Assembly (NCBI GenBank): GCA_001795695.1
Contig: MGKO01000006.1
Coordinates: 1-46,828 of the forward strand
DNA from: Candidatus Yanofskybacteria bacterium RIFCSPLOWO2_01_FULL_49_17
Lineage (GTDB): Bacteria; Patescibacteriota; Minisyncoccia; 2-02-FULL-40-12; GWA2-44-9
Length of the DNA stretch: 46,828 nucleotides
Direction of reading: 5' to 3'
Below, piece after piece: positions 9,916 to 19,765 of this stretch (within the stretch, counting starts at the first letter, position 1; every line of letters begins with the position of its first letter). The notes beneath the pieces are model-generated. The model was not told the DNA's origin. It searched no databases and saw only the letters and a program-made list of their open reading frames with translations. A program made the position numbers and the translations under genes.

Positions 9916-11808
9916 CTAGGAAACCGGACCGCCGAGAGCGAGCTTTCGGTCGGGCCGTTTCACGAGTCTTCTCCGTTCTTTCCGCTGTTTCCAGAGATCA
10001 AGCTGGATCATCTCGAGATAGAAACGAATCTTTTCTCGAAATGAGTACCTGATCGGATAGATGCGAGTGCGATGCATGTACCCCTTTGAAACAGTGTAGA
10101 GCCAGAGGAACAGAGCCTGGAGGCGCTTGTTTCTGGTTGAACTCATGCCCATTAAAACGCTAGTCATGGGCCGAGCCAATCTTTGTATAAACCGATTCCG
10201 TGACCCCCAAAAGAGAGTCAGGAACGTACCAATGAGCGTCAGGTTCTGAATGACCTCTTTCTCCTCTTCCGAAAAGCATGAGAGAGGAGATTTAGTCTGA
10301 TAACTAGCATGAAGCTTGGCAAAATCGCCGTCGAAATCTCCGCGCGCTTCGCACCAGTCAGTCGCCTTGGTCCCCGGATAGGGAAACAGAGTCAGAAACT
10401 CCGCGAACCCGGGCTTGCACTTGAGAGTAAACATCACCGACTCGACGTTAGTCGCGATGTTGTCATGGCGCAAACCCATGTTGCCAAGGAACTGGACCGT
10501 CGATCGACGCCGCAGAGCCGTGCTCTTCTCGTTTGGAAACCAAGTCTGATTGAGTTTCAAGGCCTCGTCAAAATCCATCCGCGTCCCGTTGACCGTCTTC
10601 AGAATACCCAGATCCCTTTTCACCAACGCGAGTTTCTCATCGAAATGAGGATCGTCCTCGCGCGGAAGAATGGGAGATGGAATCCCGACAATGGTGTTTG
10701 GGAACGTATAGACACCCTCCGCGTAGGCAATAGCAAACGCGGCTTTGACTTGTTCCTGGCTCATATCGCGAACGATGACATGATCATGGATGAACTGGTT
10801 GCCTGACTCAATAGACATAGTCAGGGAGGCCAATCCAGCCTTTTTCCAGTCCCGGATGACATTCACGCCCTTCTCGTGCAACTTCATGACGTTGTCACAG
10901 CGAGTCAGGATGTGAAATGGCAACCCGACCCGGACCGGGTACTTGGAGCAGAACTCTTCGTGCCAGGCCACCTCGTCCGGACTGGGAAAGGGCGGGAACA
11001 CGTCATCGTAGAACTTGAAATACCTCGTATCCCAGTTCTTCATGACATACTTCAGCTCCTCCAAGAACCGATCAACTCCGTAGTACTGCCTGACCCGGCC
11101 AAGACCTTTGTAGAGGTCGTTGAATTGCGGCTCAAAGCAGTATGCACAACGAAATGGACAGCCCCGCGAAGCCATGTGAGTGCGCTTGAAACGTTTCCGA
11201 AACGCAGTTGAGTCGTAGACGAGACCGCGATCCAGAAATGGGAGAGTATCCAGGTCAACTTTTCTGGAACGAACAATCCCCCGCTTCATAGTGAACGCGT
11301 CAAAGTACTTTTCATCCTTGGACCCATCTGAGATCAGTCCGAGTTGGACTTTTCGGGAATCGGCCGGAATCTCAAGGACTTTGTAAACGTTCTCTTTGGT
11401 CACTACGTTCTGAATCTGGTCCGGCATCCGACCGGCTTCAAGTTCAGCTAGTATCTCGAGCCACGCGTCATCGCCTTCTCCAACGCAGATCAAATCCATC
11501 GCTTCTGGATGGCGCATCATCTCGCCGGGGAAGTAGGTGAAGTGAGGCCCGCCGAAGGCAGTGATGATGGAACGCTTGATGTTTTTGGCTTCAGCCGCGG
11601 CATTGATGTAGGTCCGCTGGTTGCCGGTGATGCAGCTGAACGCCATCACATCCGGCCTGAAGCTTGAAACGGCGTCCTTTACACTCCGATCTTGCAGAAC
11701 CAACATCTGGGTTTCATGTCCGCGTTGCCGGGCCAGAGCCGACAAAAGCATCTGGTTCATCGGCTCGGTCATGTCCCCGTCGTCACGCATGACAAACAGG
11801 ATTTTCAT
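9916..11808 (-). CDS. B12-binding-domain radical SAM protein
   Basis: N-terminal Rossmann-type B12-like domain (VMAFSCITGNQ...GGPHFTYFPGEMM...DLICVGEGDDA); radical SAM CxxxCxxC in GCPFRCAYCFEP. Confidence 0.88.
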   Translation of the reverse strand: MKILFVMRDDGDMTEPMNQMLLSALARQRGHETQMLVLQDRSVKDAVSSFRPDVMAFSCITGNQRTYINAAAEAKNIKRSIITAFGGPHFTYFPGEMMRHPEAMDLICVGEGDDAWLEILAELEAGRMPDQIQNVVTKENVYKVLEIPADSRKVQLGLISDGSKDEKYFDAFTMKRGIVRSRKVDLDTLPFLDRGLVYDSTAFRKRFKRTHMASRGCPFRCAYCFEPQFNDLYKGLGRVRQYYGVDRFLEELKYVMKNWDTRYFKFYDDVFPPFPSPDEVAWHEEFCSKYPVRVGLPFHILTRCDNVMKLHEKGVNVIRDWKKAGLASLTMSIESGNQFIHDHVIVRDMSQEQVKAAFAIAYAEGVYTFPNTIVGIPSPILPREDDPHFDEKLALVKRDLGILKTVNGTRMDFDEALKLNQTWFPNEKSTALRRRSTVQFLGNMGLRHDNIATNVESVMFTLKCKPGFAEFLTLFPYPGTKATDWCEARGDFDGDFAKLHASYQTKSPLSCFSEEEKEVIQNLTLIGTFLTLFWGSRNRFIQRLARPMTSVLMGMSSTRNKRLQALFLWLYTVSKGYMHRTRIYPIRYSFREKIRFYLEMIQLDLWKQRKERRRLVKRPDRKLALGGPVS

Positions 11809-11895
11809 TACAGTTCTCCAATCTAAGTGGCTATCTAATTGCCAAAGGTCTGTTTACATAAAATCATACAAAAAAGATAAAGTCAACCACAATTA

Positions 11896-11924
11896 TTGAT
11901 TTTATTTGAAATATATATTATCAT
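11896..11924 (+). promoter_or_regulatory. Candidate sigma70-type promoter for the TPP enzyme gene
   Basis: TTGATT-N17-TATCAT, about 40 nt upstream of ATG; SD-like agaagga before ATG. Confidence 0.55.
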
Positions 11925-11965
11925 TTTGGAACGTTTTGAACCTTTCCAACTGAAAGAAGGACGGC

Positions 11966-13837
11966 ATGCAAACAGTGGCAGAGTATATCTTGGATTTCAT
12001 CGCTTCGCTTGGCGTCCGGCACGTTTTCGGACTCATCGGCGGCACTTGTGGAATTCTCATTGACCGCCTCGGCGAGTATCAGAAACAGGGCAAGCTTGCC
12101 TTCGTGCCGATGCTCCACGAGCAAGCGGCATCTATGGCCGTTGAGGGCTACGCCCGCCAGACCGGATTTGGCGTCTGCCTGGTCTCCAGCGGACCGGCCG
12201 TGACTAACATCATGACCGGAGTCCAGGGCACGTTTCACGAGTCAATTCCCTGCCTCTACATCGCCGGCCAGCAGGACGTCGCGAATATTTACTGGAAGGC
12301 TGATGAGGATTTCCATAAGGAGATCCGCCAAATCGGCACTCAGGAGGGGCCCCACGTCAAAATGATGGAGCCGATAACTAAATACTCCGCTCTGGTCAAA
12401 GATGCGGCTGACATCCGATATTACCTGGAAAAAGCCGCCTATCTGGCCCGCCGCGGACGGCCCGGGCCGGTCTTCCTTGACATCCCGAAAGATCTTCAGG
12501 GTTTCAAGGTTGATCCGGAACAACTTCGGCCGTTTGACCCATCGGAGGTGCTGGATGAAGAGGAGGGCATCCTGACCGGACCCGGCCTGGACCAAGAAGT
12601 GATGAAGCTCATTGAGCTCATCAATCATTCAGAACGTCCGGTTGTTCTGATGGGAGCCGGCGTCCGTCTCTCAAACACGACCGACCAGGCCCGTACCTTC
12701 GCCGAACGGCTGGGCGGGCCGGTGGTCTGTAGTTGGGGCGGTATTGACGCTTTTCCTCATGCTCATGAGGCTTTCGTTGGCAGCATTGGCGACTACGCGA
12801 CCCGGGCCGGCAACTTCACCGTCCAGAACTGCGACCTGCTCATCACTCTCGGCTCTCGGCTGGACCCACGCCAGACGACCAAGGAGTTCCACTGGTTCGC
12901 CCGCGGGGCCAAGATCGTGATGGTGGACAAAACCAGAAAAGAGCTGGAAAAAGAGGGGGTCAAGATTCACCTGCCTGTACGGGCTGACTTGAGACAGTTC
13001 TTCGCCTCATTCAGCCGGAACGAATCGGCCATTCACCAGCCAGATATCTCGGAATGGTACCAGTGGGTGCAGAAGCAGTACAAGGCCAAGTACCCGGTGG
13101 TTACCTCCAGTGATTACGAACAGGATTCGCCCGTCAATCCGAGAGCATTCCTAAAACGTCTATCAGAACTGGTCCCGGCCGAAGTCCCGATGGTCGCTGA
13201 CTGCGGTGTCAACCAAATCCTAGCCATGACCTGCTGGCAGGTCAAAGAAGGCCAACGGGCCTTTGAGAACGGCGGTAGCGGAGCCCTAGGGTTTTCCGTG
13301 CCGGCCGCTTTCGGAATGTCGTACGCCATGGGTAAGAAGCCGGTGGTGTGCGTCATGGGTGATGGCGGGTTCCAGTTCAATATTCAGGAGCTGCAAACCA
13401 TCAAGAACCATGGCATCCCGCTGAAGATTTTTGTCCTGAATAACAAAGCTTACGCTTTGTTGGTCAATACCCAGGACAAGAGCTACGGCGGACGCCACGT
13501 GGCTTCAGTTAATGAACCGGATGGTTATTCGGCGCCTGACTTCGTTAAAGTGGCCGAGGCCTTTGGAATCAAGGCCCTGAGAATTTCGGGGCTGAGCCAG
13601 ACAGACGAAGCGGTCAAAGAGGTGCTGGGCCATTCCGGTCCGGTCGTCATTGAGGTTGCCATTCCTGAAGGATCTTTCCCCTTCGTGTTCGTCAACTACG
13701 GTGACGCCCTGGAAGATTCCCGGACGAAAGCAAAGCCGGCGGTCTATCTCCCGGTTTCCGAGATTCGGGAGAACATGCGGTTTGTGCCTCCGGTCGCCAA
13801 GACCTTGGAGCGCGAGCCGGTTCCGGTGGAGAAATAA
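11966..13837 (+). CDS. Thiamine-diphosphate-dependent enzyme (acetolactate synthase-like superfamily)
   Basis: Three-domain TPP enzyme: GVRHVFGLIGGTCG...LHEQAASMAVEGYARQTG; TPP motif GDGGFQFNIQELQTIKNHGIPLKIFVLNN. Confidence 0.9.
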   Translation: MQTVAEYILDFIASLGVRHVFGLIGGTCGILIDRLGEYQKQGKLAFVPMLHEQAASMAVEGYARQTGFGVCLVSSGPAVTNIMTGVQGTFHESIPCLYIAGQQDVANIYWKADEDFHKEIRQIGTQEGPHVKMMEPITKYSALVKDAADIRYYLEKAAYLARRGRPGPVFLDIPKDLQGFKVDPEQLRPFDPSEVLDEEEGILTGPGLDQEVMKLIELINHSERPVVLMGAGVRLSNTTDQARTFAERLGGPVVCSWGGIDAFPHAHEAFVGSIGDYATRAGNFTVQNCDLLITLGSRLDPRQTTKEFHWFARGAKIVMVDKTRKELEKEGVKIHLPVRADLRQFFASFSRNESAIHQPDISEWYQWVQKQYKAKYPVVTSSDYEQDSPVNPRAFLKRLSELVPAEVPMVADCGVNQILAMTCWQVKEGQRAFENGGSGALGFSVPAAFGMSYAMGKKPVVCVMGDGGFQFNIQELQTIKNHGIPLKIFVLNNKAYALLVNTQDKSYGGRHVASVNEPDGYSAPDFVKVAEAFGIKALRISGLSQTDEAVKEVLGHSGPVVIEVAIPEGSFPFVFVNYGDALEDSRTKAKPAVYLPVSEIRENMRFVPPVAKTLEREPVPVEK

Positions 13838-13854
13838 CAAACCGGAACAATCAT

Positions 13855-13884
13855 AGCCCTTTGGACCGTTAAGTCCAAAGGGCT
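13855..13884 (+). terminator. Terminator between convergent genes
   Basis: agccctttgga-N8-tccaaagggct followed by actctttt. Confidence 0.75.
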
Positions 13885-14884
13885 ACTCTTTTAATAATTC
13901 AGTTATCCTTCTGTAGAGAACCGGAATTGTATCAGAAAAATCACCCCTGACATAATAACTTTTACCGCCATCGCGTATCGTACGCACAAGAATAGTTTTT
14001 AGAGGTCTGAAATAGTATCTGGGGTCTTTTAATCTTTTCAATATCTTATAATTCACGACGTCCTTTTCACTCCGCCAGTTGCCCAAATCTATGAGATCAA
14101 AAACCCCGGTTGTAAATGAGTTTATTTTTTTCTTTTTTTGTATAGATATATTTCTGGCCATTGAGAGCGCTTTTAAATACACCTCCGGACCCATGGCCTG
14201 GGCACCCATAGATATAAAAACGCCGCCTTGAAGCTTCGAAATAGAGTCGGCAAATATAAGAAAATCGTCTCCAGACGTTTTGCCGATCGCGCCAAAATCG
14301 GCCGAGGGATGCTGGTCAGTGATATCGTATCCAATGCCTTTGTGAACAGTTATCGGAATACCCAAACGATATGCCGCCGCAAAAATACTTACGTCTTTAT
14401 AAGGAAATTTAGACGCGAAACCCTTGTGAATTGCGCGGCCGATAGATTCACCTAGTCCTAGCCCATGTCTTGAACCATATAGAGCGGCCTTATTTATGAA
14501 TACGCTTGCCTCTTCCCAATTTCCAAATTTTCCATCTTTAATATAACGCTCCACATCCTCCATTGTCGCTCCAATAAGAGCAAGCTCCAAATCATGGATT
14601 GGTACCGCGCCATTAGTGGCAACGTGGCTTATAATGCCTCGCTCCATGAGATTAATAATGATACGAGAATTCCCGCGCCGGAGCGGATGAGCGCCCATGG
14701 CTAAAATTACTTTTTTATTTTTTTTATAAGCTTTTACGATAGCTTGAGCTAAAAATTCAATATTTGTGTCAGCTAAACGCGGACCCGAGGAATTTAGGGT
14801 TTTAACATCAGAAACAGTCATTTTATTTTTTCGTTCTGCCAGCGGTCTAAACTTTATCTTTTTTCGGTCTAATTTTTTAAACAT
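13883..14884 (-). CDS. Deoxyhypusine-synthase-like uncharacterised protein; start corrected to ATG at 14884
   Basis: VILAMGAHPLRRGNSRIIINLMERGIISHVATNGAVPIHDLELALIGATMED and ITVHKGIGYDITDQHPSADFGAIGKTSGDDFLIFADSISKLQGGVFISMGAQAMGPEVYLKALSMARN; the track start at 15061 runs through a terminator hairpin and the preceding gene. Confidence 0.6.
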   Translation of the reverse strand: MFKKLDRKKIKFRPLAERKNKMTVSDVKTLNSSGPRLADTNIEFLAQAIVKAYKKNKKVILAMGAHPLRRGNSRIIINLMERGIISHVATNGAVPIHDLELALIGATMEDVERYIKDGKFGNWEEASVFINKAALYGSRHGLGLGESIGRAIHKGFASKFPYKDVSIFAAAYRLGIPITVHKGIGYDITDQHPSADFGAIGKTSGDDFLIFADSISKLQGGVFISMGAQAMGPEVYLKALSMARNISIQKKKKINSFTTGVFDLIDLGNWRSEKDVVNYKILKRLKDPRYYFRPLKTILVRTIRDGGKSYYVRGDFSDTIPVLYRRITELLKE

Positions 14885-14934
14885 ATCTAAAAATATTTGA
14901 CCCTTTATACTATCACCTAATAACAAAAAGTCAA

Positions 14935-14966
14935 CAAAAAAATCGGGCATCGCGTACGATGCCCGA
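14935..14966 (-). terminator. Intrinsic terminator downstream of the 14979-16187 radical SAM gene
   Basis: tcgggcatcg-cgta-cgatgcccga followed on the minus strand by TTTTTTT. Confidence 0.8.
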
Positions 14967-14978
14967 CGTGACTGCCAA

Positions 14979-16187
14979 CTAGATAAAGTTTGCCCTTTTC
15001 GGAGGCGAGACTGTCTCCAGCTGGACCATTTCCTTCTCGAACTGCTCATCCGACAAGCCACGAAGTCCAGTCATGAACTTATTGTCTTTGTCGGGATGAC
15101 ATGTTTTACGGCACTGGCCGATGTCCAGATGGTTCAGAACAAAATCCAGATGTTGACGACGAGTTTCTCCAAACCAGATCTCACGAACCGTCTGGGTGTT
15201 CAGGTTGCCAAGCGCGAACCGCGGATCGGTCCAATAGGCCGAACAGCTCAACCAGAGACCATCTGACTGGATGTACGACCAAAGCGAGGGCGTCACCAGG
15301 CATGTGGAATATGGTCTCTCTGATTCGTACTCCTCAAAGCGCGTGAAGCGGAAAACCACTTCAAACAAATCAGATGAGTAGCGCCGGATGAGATCTTCCC
15401 CTGTGGCGTTAATCTCATCCATGAGCTGGCGATAACTCATGGTACCGTACCGACCCGCCGTCGCTTGGCTCAATGGATGCTGGGAATACGGCTTGATGGA
15501 GACGTAATCAGCACCACTGGCATGAGCCCGCTGGACCAACTGCTCAATCTCCTGCCAATTGGCCGGAATGACCTTGCCATTCTTGGATGCTTCCTGAACC
15601 AGCACCGTCATGTTCACGCCCAATTCACAATCTCGAGCCCCAAGCGTCTGCTTCAAGTTCGCCGCTCGTTCAATGTTGCGCCACGCCATATTCCAGTGCT
15701 GCTCGGAACAGTCGTGTATACGGGCGTAGCTTTTGGCGGTGCCTGCATTGACACTGAACTGGATGTACCCGTTAACCAGAGGAATGATACGACGGGCAGT
15801 CTGTTCTGGCAGAGCAGTACCGTTGGTAAGCATACCGATGTCGATACCGGCATCGCGAGTTGCTTTAAATATCCGGCCAAGTTCTTTGTGAAGAGTCGGC
15901 TCACCTTCACCGGCAAACTGAATACTCTTCACTCCGAGCCCATCCGGATCTTCTTCCCGTAGTTCCCGCAGTTCACCGATTCGACGACACATGATGTCGG
16001 TATCCAAGAAGCGGTCGGGATATCCGAGTATGTCCGGCGCGCAGAATGAACAGCGATGGTTGCACCGGCCACTTGGTGAAATCTCCAAGTAGACAGGCAT
16101 CAGATTGAAGGGGTCCTCCCTCCACCGACGCAACCATTGCGGATGGTACTGGACCTTCGAACCTTCAATCCACCTCATCACGTTCAT
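14979..16187 (-). CDS. Radical SAM protein with SPASM-like C-terminus
   Basis: SGRCNHRCSFCAPDILGYPD (CxxxCxxC) and C-terminal Cys cluster (CLVT...CSAYW...CRKTCHPD); start moved to ATG 16187 preceded by GGAGG. Confidence 0.87.
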   Translation of the reverse strand: MNVMRWIEGSKVQYHPQWLRRWREDPFNLMPVYLEISPSGRCNHRCSFCAPDILGYPDRFLDTDIMCRRIGELRELREEDPDGLGVKSIQFAGEGEPTLHKELGRIFKATRDAGIDIGMLTNGTALPEQTARRIIPLVNGYIQFSVNAGTAKSYARIHDCSEQHWNMAWRNIERAANLKQTLGARDCELGVNMTVLVQEASKNGKVIPANWQEIEQLVQRAHASGADYVSIKPYSQHPLSQATAGRYGTMSYRQLMDEINATGEDLIRRYSSDLFEVVFRFTRFEEYESERPYSTCLVTPSLWSYIQSDGLWLSCSAYWTDPRFALGNLNTQTVREIWFGETRRQHLDFVLNHLDIGQCRKTCHPDKDNKFMTGLRGLSDEQFEKEMVQLETVSPPKRANFI

Positions 16188-16252
16188 GAAACCCTCCGTT
16201 GTCAACGAACAAAAGACAATGAAACCCTACTCTATCATAAATCAATCTCTAA

Positions 16253-18016
16253 TCAAGGGATAGTTAAATAGTATATAGCTATGCTACCGTCATTGTATAC
16301 TTCTTTGCTATTTTTTAATGTTTCTATGTGGAAATCCTGATCGCGTGACAAATCTTTTATGGCATAGGTAACATGATACTTTTTTAGAAAATCATAGATA
16401 TGCGGCCTGACAATTCTATTATTTTCAATAATCAGATCTTGAATTTTACGGTCCCGAATTGCTTTAAGACGAACCAGAGCTTCAGGATCACAGCTAGCCA
16501 ATCTCTGTAATTTGAATAATTTACACAACTTCAGTTTGAAATTAAGGTTTGACGTCTGATTGATATCGCTGCTGCCCAATGCCGCGTCATATTCATTCAT
16601 AATTGATTTTGAATCAACATTCTTAAAATATCTGGAGGCCAAATATCGCTCCCGTATCTCCTGCCCGGATACGAAATACTGGTTGGCCAGATCCTGCCCT
16701 GATACGAGGACATAATGGCGAGAATAAATCAGGGTATAACTGCTAATATCGGGATTGGCCCAGATTACTGTTGGCTTTGATTCTTTTTTGTCAAGCCAGG
16801 CGATCGGGGCGGCATATCTTTGAATGTATATCGCTTCGGGCCCGTCAATCTTCAACTCCGGCAGAACTGAACGTTTATATTGCGCCAATACCGGTACAAA
16901 AGTAAGCGTCAACAATCCGACAACCATGATCATTTTACCGGATCGCTTGGGAATCAAATTGGCATGATTCCAAACAAAATAAAGAAGCATGTAAGATGAA
17001 ATTGCGAGCCAGAGGTACATTTCCCGGGTAAGATGCTCGCCGATGACCGCGTCTCGGCCCGTCAGAATCGGACTTAGCAATAAGACAAGTATGGCCAGGC
17101 CCGTGGGAATAACTAACCGCCATGTCCTTATGAAATCAAGGTTATTTTTTATACCAGGGACTAGCTTCATGACACCCGACCAAACAATTAAATTCAGTAT
17201 GATCCAACGGCCAATATAAAACGACTGCGGCGAAGGTAAATGAGTTTTAATGGATCCGGCATGGCTGATAAAATCTGCAAAAAGTGGATGTGAAATTTCG
17301 CGGTAAATATATATAAACGCGGGTAATGCCAATATGAAAGAACCGAGACCAATGATAAGCAGACCCTTCAGCCGAGACCAATCTTTCTGTGTCAAAAATA
17401 GAAGTAATATAAAAACCATCGTCCCGCCGGATACTTGCCAGGTATAGGGATAAATATAAAATGTCGCGGCAAAACTAAAGGCCAAAAAGATAGCGGCTGG
17501 CCGTTCAGGTTTTTTTAACCAGCGTGTAAGCCCGATCAGAAATAACAAAAAAAATGGAAATACGGCCGAAAGGACCGCGGGCCGAACCATCATCCAGTAG
17601 ACCTCCAAATATATCGGTCCGACAAGCCACCATGCCCATAACCGCCGCGTGCCTAATTGTTCCAGGAGTATTTTAAGAAGATATACAAAAATTAAATTCC
17701 AGATAATCAAACCGAGGATAAGTGCTTGTGTGAATGAGAGACCTAATTTTAATGGGATGGACGCAAGGAACAGAGCCGCTGTCGGGGATGCGTTGATATC
17801 ATTGGCATGTTCAATAAAAAAAGGCGTATTGCCGAAGGGAATATGGGCCGTGCCTTTGACTATCTGGATAAAATAAAATAGGCCGTCGGTCACATAGGAC
17901 GGCATCATTCCCTGCCAAGCCGGGCCAATGGCAATCCTGGCATGCAAAATCGGCATTATTGAGATTAATCCTACGACCAAAACCAGTATTGCGAGCTTAG
18001 TAAGTTTATTTTTCAT
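16253..18016 (-). CDS. Large polytopic membrane protein, GT-C-like architecture
   Basis: 587 aa with many TM segments and a C-terminal soluble region containing IWANPDISSYTLIYSRH. Confidence 0.7.
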   Translation of the reverse strand: MKNKLTKLAILVLVVGLISIMPILHARIAIGPAWQGMMPSYVTDGLFYFIQIVKGTAHIPFGNTPFFIEHANDINASPTAALFLASIPLKLGLSFTQALILGLIIWNLIFVYLLKILLEQLGTRRLWAWWLVGPIYLEVYWMMVRPAVLSAVFPFFLLFLIGLTRWLKKPERPAAIFLAFSFAATFYIYPYTWQVSGGTMVFILLLFLTQKDWSRLKGLLIIGLGSFILALPAFIYIYREISHPLFADFISHAGSIKTHLPSPQSFYIGRWIILNLIVWSGVMKLVPGIKNNLDFIRTWRLVIPTGLAILVLLLSPILTGRDAVIGEHLTREMYLWLAISSYMLLYFVWNHANLIPKRSGKMIMVVGLLTLTFVPVLAQYKRSVLPELKIDGPEAIYIQRYAAPIAWLDKKESKPTVIWANPDISSYTLIYSRHYVLVSGQDLANQYFVSGQEIRERYLASRYFKNVDSKSIMNEYDAALGSSDINQTSNLNFKLKLCKLFKLQRLASCDPEALVRLKAIRDRKIQDLIIENNRIVRPHIYDFLKKYHVTYAIKDLSRDQDFHIETLKNSKEVYNDGSIAIYYLTIP

Positions 18017-18695
18017 GTTTGGTCAGCAAAATGTGAAACGTGCTGAAATAAAACGGCCTCAACAGAGTTTTATACAAAGATAGGATAGGCAAGCGCATTA
18101 GATTGTATTTCCTGTTTATCTTCAGCTCTCTGATATCGGCGATCTTGAAACCGAGTCCGGCCACCAATTTATGGAACTGACTGAAAGTGAAATAGTGCAT
18201 GTCACGGATATTATGGAGATCTATGGCGTTGGCATAATCTTTGTGCCTTCTGAACAGGGACAGATAGGAATTGGCCAGTCGGCGAGGCAGCCAGCCCAAA
18301 AAATAGAGCCGGAAATGGGTATCATACAAACCGAACCGGTTATGGACGCTGATATAGGCCTTTCCGCCCGGCCTTAAAACCCTATGAATTTCTCCGAGAA
18401 CTTTTTTAGGGTCGCGGACATGCTCAATCATCTCGCCGGCATTGATAAAATCAAAACTGGCGTCGGCAAAAGGCATTTTCTCGGCGGCGGCTTGAACTAT
18501 GTTTATTTCAAGGCCCCGGTCGGCTGCCTCGCGACGCGCGCCTTCTATTTTAACCTTATCAATCTCAATGCCGGAAATTTTATAACCCCGGCTGGCCCCT
18601 TCCATCAAAAATCTGCCCCAGCCGGCGCCGATATCAAGGATTTTTTTGCCTTTTAAATCTCCTACAATTTTTTCTAAATTATTAAGATGGCCCAT
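18006..18695 (-). CDS. Class I SAM-dependent methyltransferase
   Basis: KKILDIGAGWGRFLMEGASRGYKISGIEID...FDFINAGEMIEHVRDPKKVLGEIHRVLRPGG. Confidence 0.9.
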   Translation of the reverse strand: MGHLNNLEKIVGDLKGKKILDIGAGWGRFLMEGASRGYKISGIEIDKVKIEGARREAADRGLEINIVQAAAEKMPFADASFDFINAGEMIEHVRDPKKVLGEIHRVLRPGGKAYISVHNRFGLYDTHFRLYFLGWLPRRLANSYLSLFRRHKDYANAIDLHNIRDMHYFTFSQFHKLVAGLGFKIADIRELKINRKYNLMRLPILSLYKTLLRPFYFSTFHILLTKHEK

Positions 18696-18778
18696 ATTGT
18701 ATCTAATTTATAATACATTTTTGGATATAATAAAACAGGTGACGAACAGATTCTATTGTGTTAGAATAATTTAGAATC

Positions 18779-19765
18779 ATGAAGAAAAAAATCCCGTCAA
18801 TTTTGCTTGTAGGAGTCGGCCGATGGGGGAAGAACCATCTCCGAGTCCTACTTAAATTACAGGCCGAGGGGCTTTGTCGCTTGATCGGCGTACAGGCCAG
18901 GAATTCCCAGAGGCTTGAATCTATCGCCAAGGAATTCGGCGTGCGGACATTCAGCGACGATCAGGGCTGGGAAGAAGCTGGTGCTATTGATATCACAGTG
19001 CCGACTCATGACCACTTCATCTTGGCGAAAAAGGCATTGTTGGCAGGAAAAGATGTTCTGATTGAGAAACCGATGACCGCCAGTCTCACAGAAGCGGAAG
19101 AACTTGAAAGAATTCATGCAAATTCTTCCCAAATTCTCATGGCGGGCCATATCTTTTGCTACAATCCCGCCCTGGATTATGTAAAGAAGATTATTGTAAG
19201 CGGTAAGATTGGGAAAATACGATTTTTGAGAGGTCGTTTCATGGGATTTCGAGATAAAGATATAGATGTCGGGATTTTGGCCACGACGGCGATGCATTTT
19301 ATTTACTTGTCAAATTCCCTCATGGGCAAACCCCCCAAGGCAGTGTGGGCAAAAGTAGATTACTTATTAGACCCGGTCTTGGATGATTATTGCCTTGTGC
19401 GACTTGATTACGGTCCAGAATTCAGTCTTATTGAGGCGGACTTCTTCACTCCAGGAAAATTTAGAACATTTGATATTCTCGGCACCCATGGATCAATCAT
19501 CTTCGACGTGATTAACCAAAAAGTAGAATTGCGCGATGAAAAACATGTTCCTTTCGGAGACCATTTCAAGACCCATGCCGGGAGCGTGTCAAACCCGGAC
19601 ATTGAATATCAAGAACCTCTCTATCTGGAGCTTCGTCACTTCTTGGAGTGCATCCAGGAGCGGAAAGAACCGCTCACGGGAATCAAGGATGGCGTAGCTA
19701 TCTTACGAATCATAGAGGCGGCGTATGAGTCGTCCCGGCTAGACAAGACAATATTGTTAAGTTGA
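18779..19765 (+). CDS. Gfo/Idh/MocA family oxidoreductase
   Basis: ILLVGVGRWGKNHLRVLLKL...DVLIEKPMTASLTEAEEL. Confidence 0.92.
   Translation: MKKKIPSILLVGVGRWGKNHLRVLLKLQAEGLCRLIGVQARNSQRLESIAKEFGVRTFSDDQGWEEAGAIDITVPTHDHFILAKKALLAGKDVLIEKPMTASLTEAEELERIHANSSQILMAGHIFCYNPALDYVKKIIVSGKIGKIRFLRGRFMGFRDKDIDVGILATTAMHFIYLSNSLMGKPPKAVWAKVDYLLDPVLDDYCLVRLDYGPEFSLIEADFFTPGKFRTFDILGTHGSIIFDVINQKVELRDEKHVPFGDHFKTHAGSVSNPDIEYQEPLYLELRHFLECIQERKEPLTGIKDGVAILRIIEAAYESSRLDKTILLS

Noticed and set aside
14885-15061. N-terminal extension of the 392-aa ORF (MACRMSSSRRKW...)
   Set aside because: It crosses a strong terminator hairpin with T-run and overlaps the 3' end of the radical SAM gene; the conserved-looking protein begins at MFKKLDRKK (14884).
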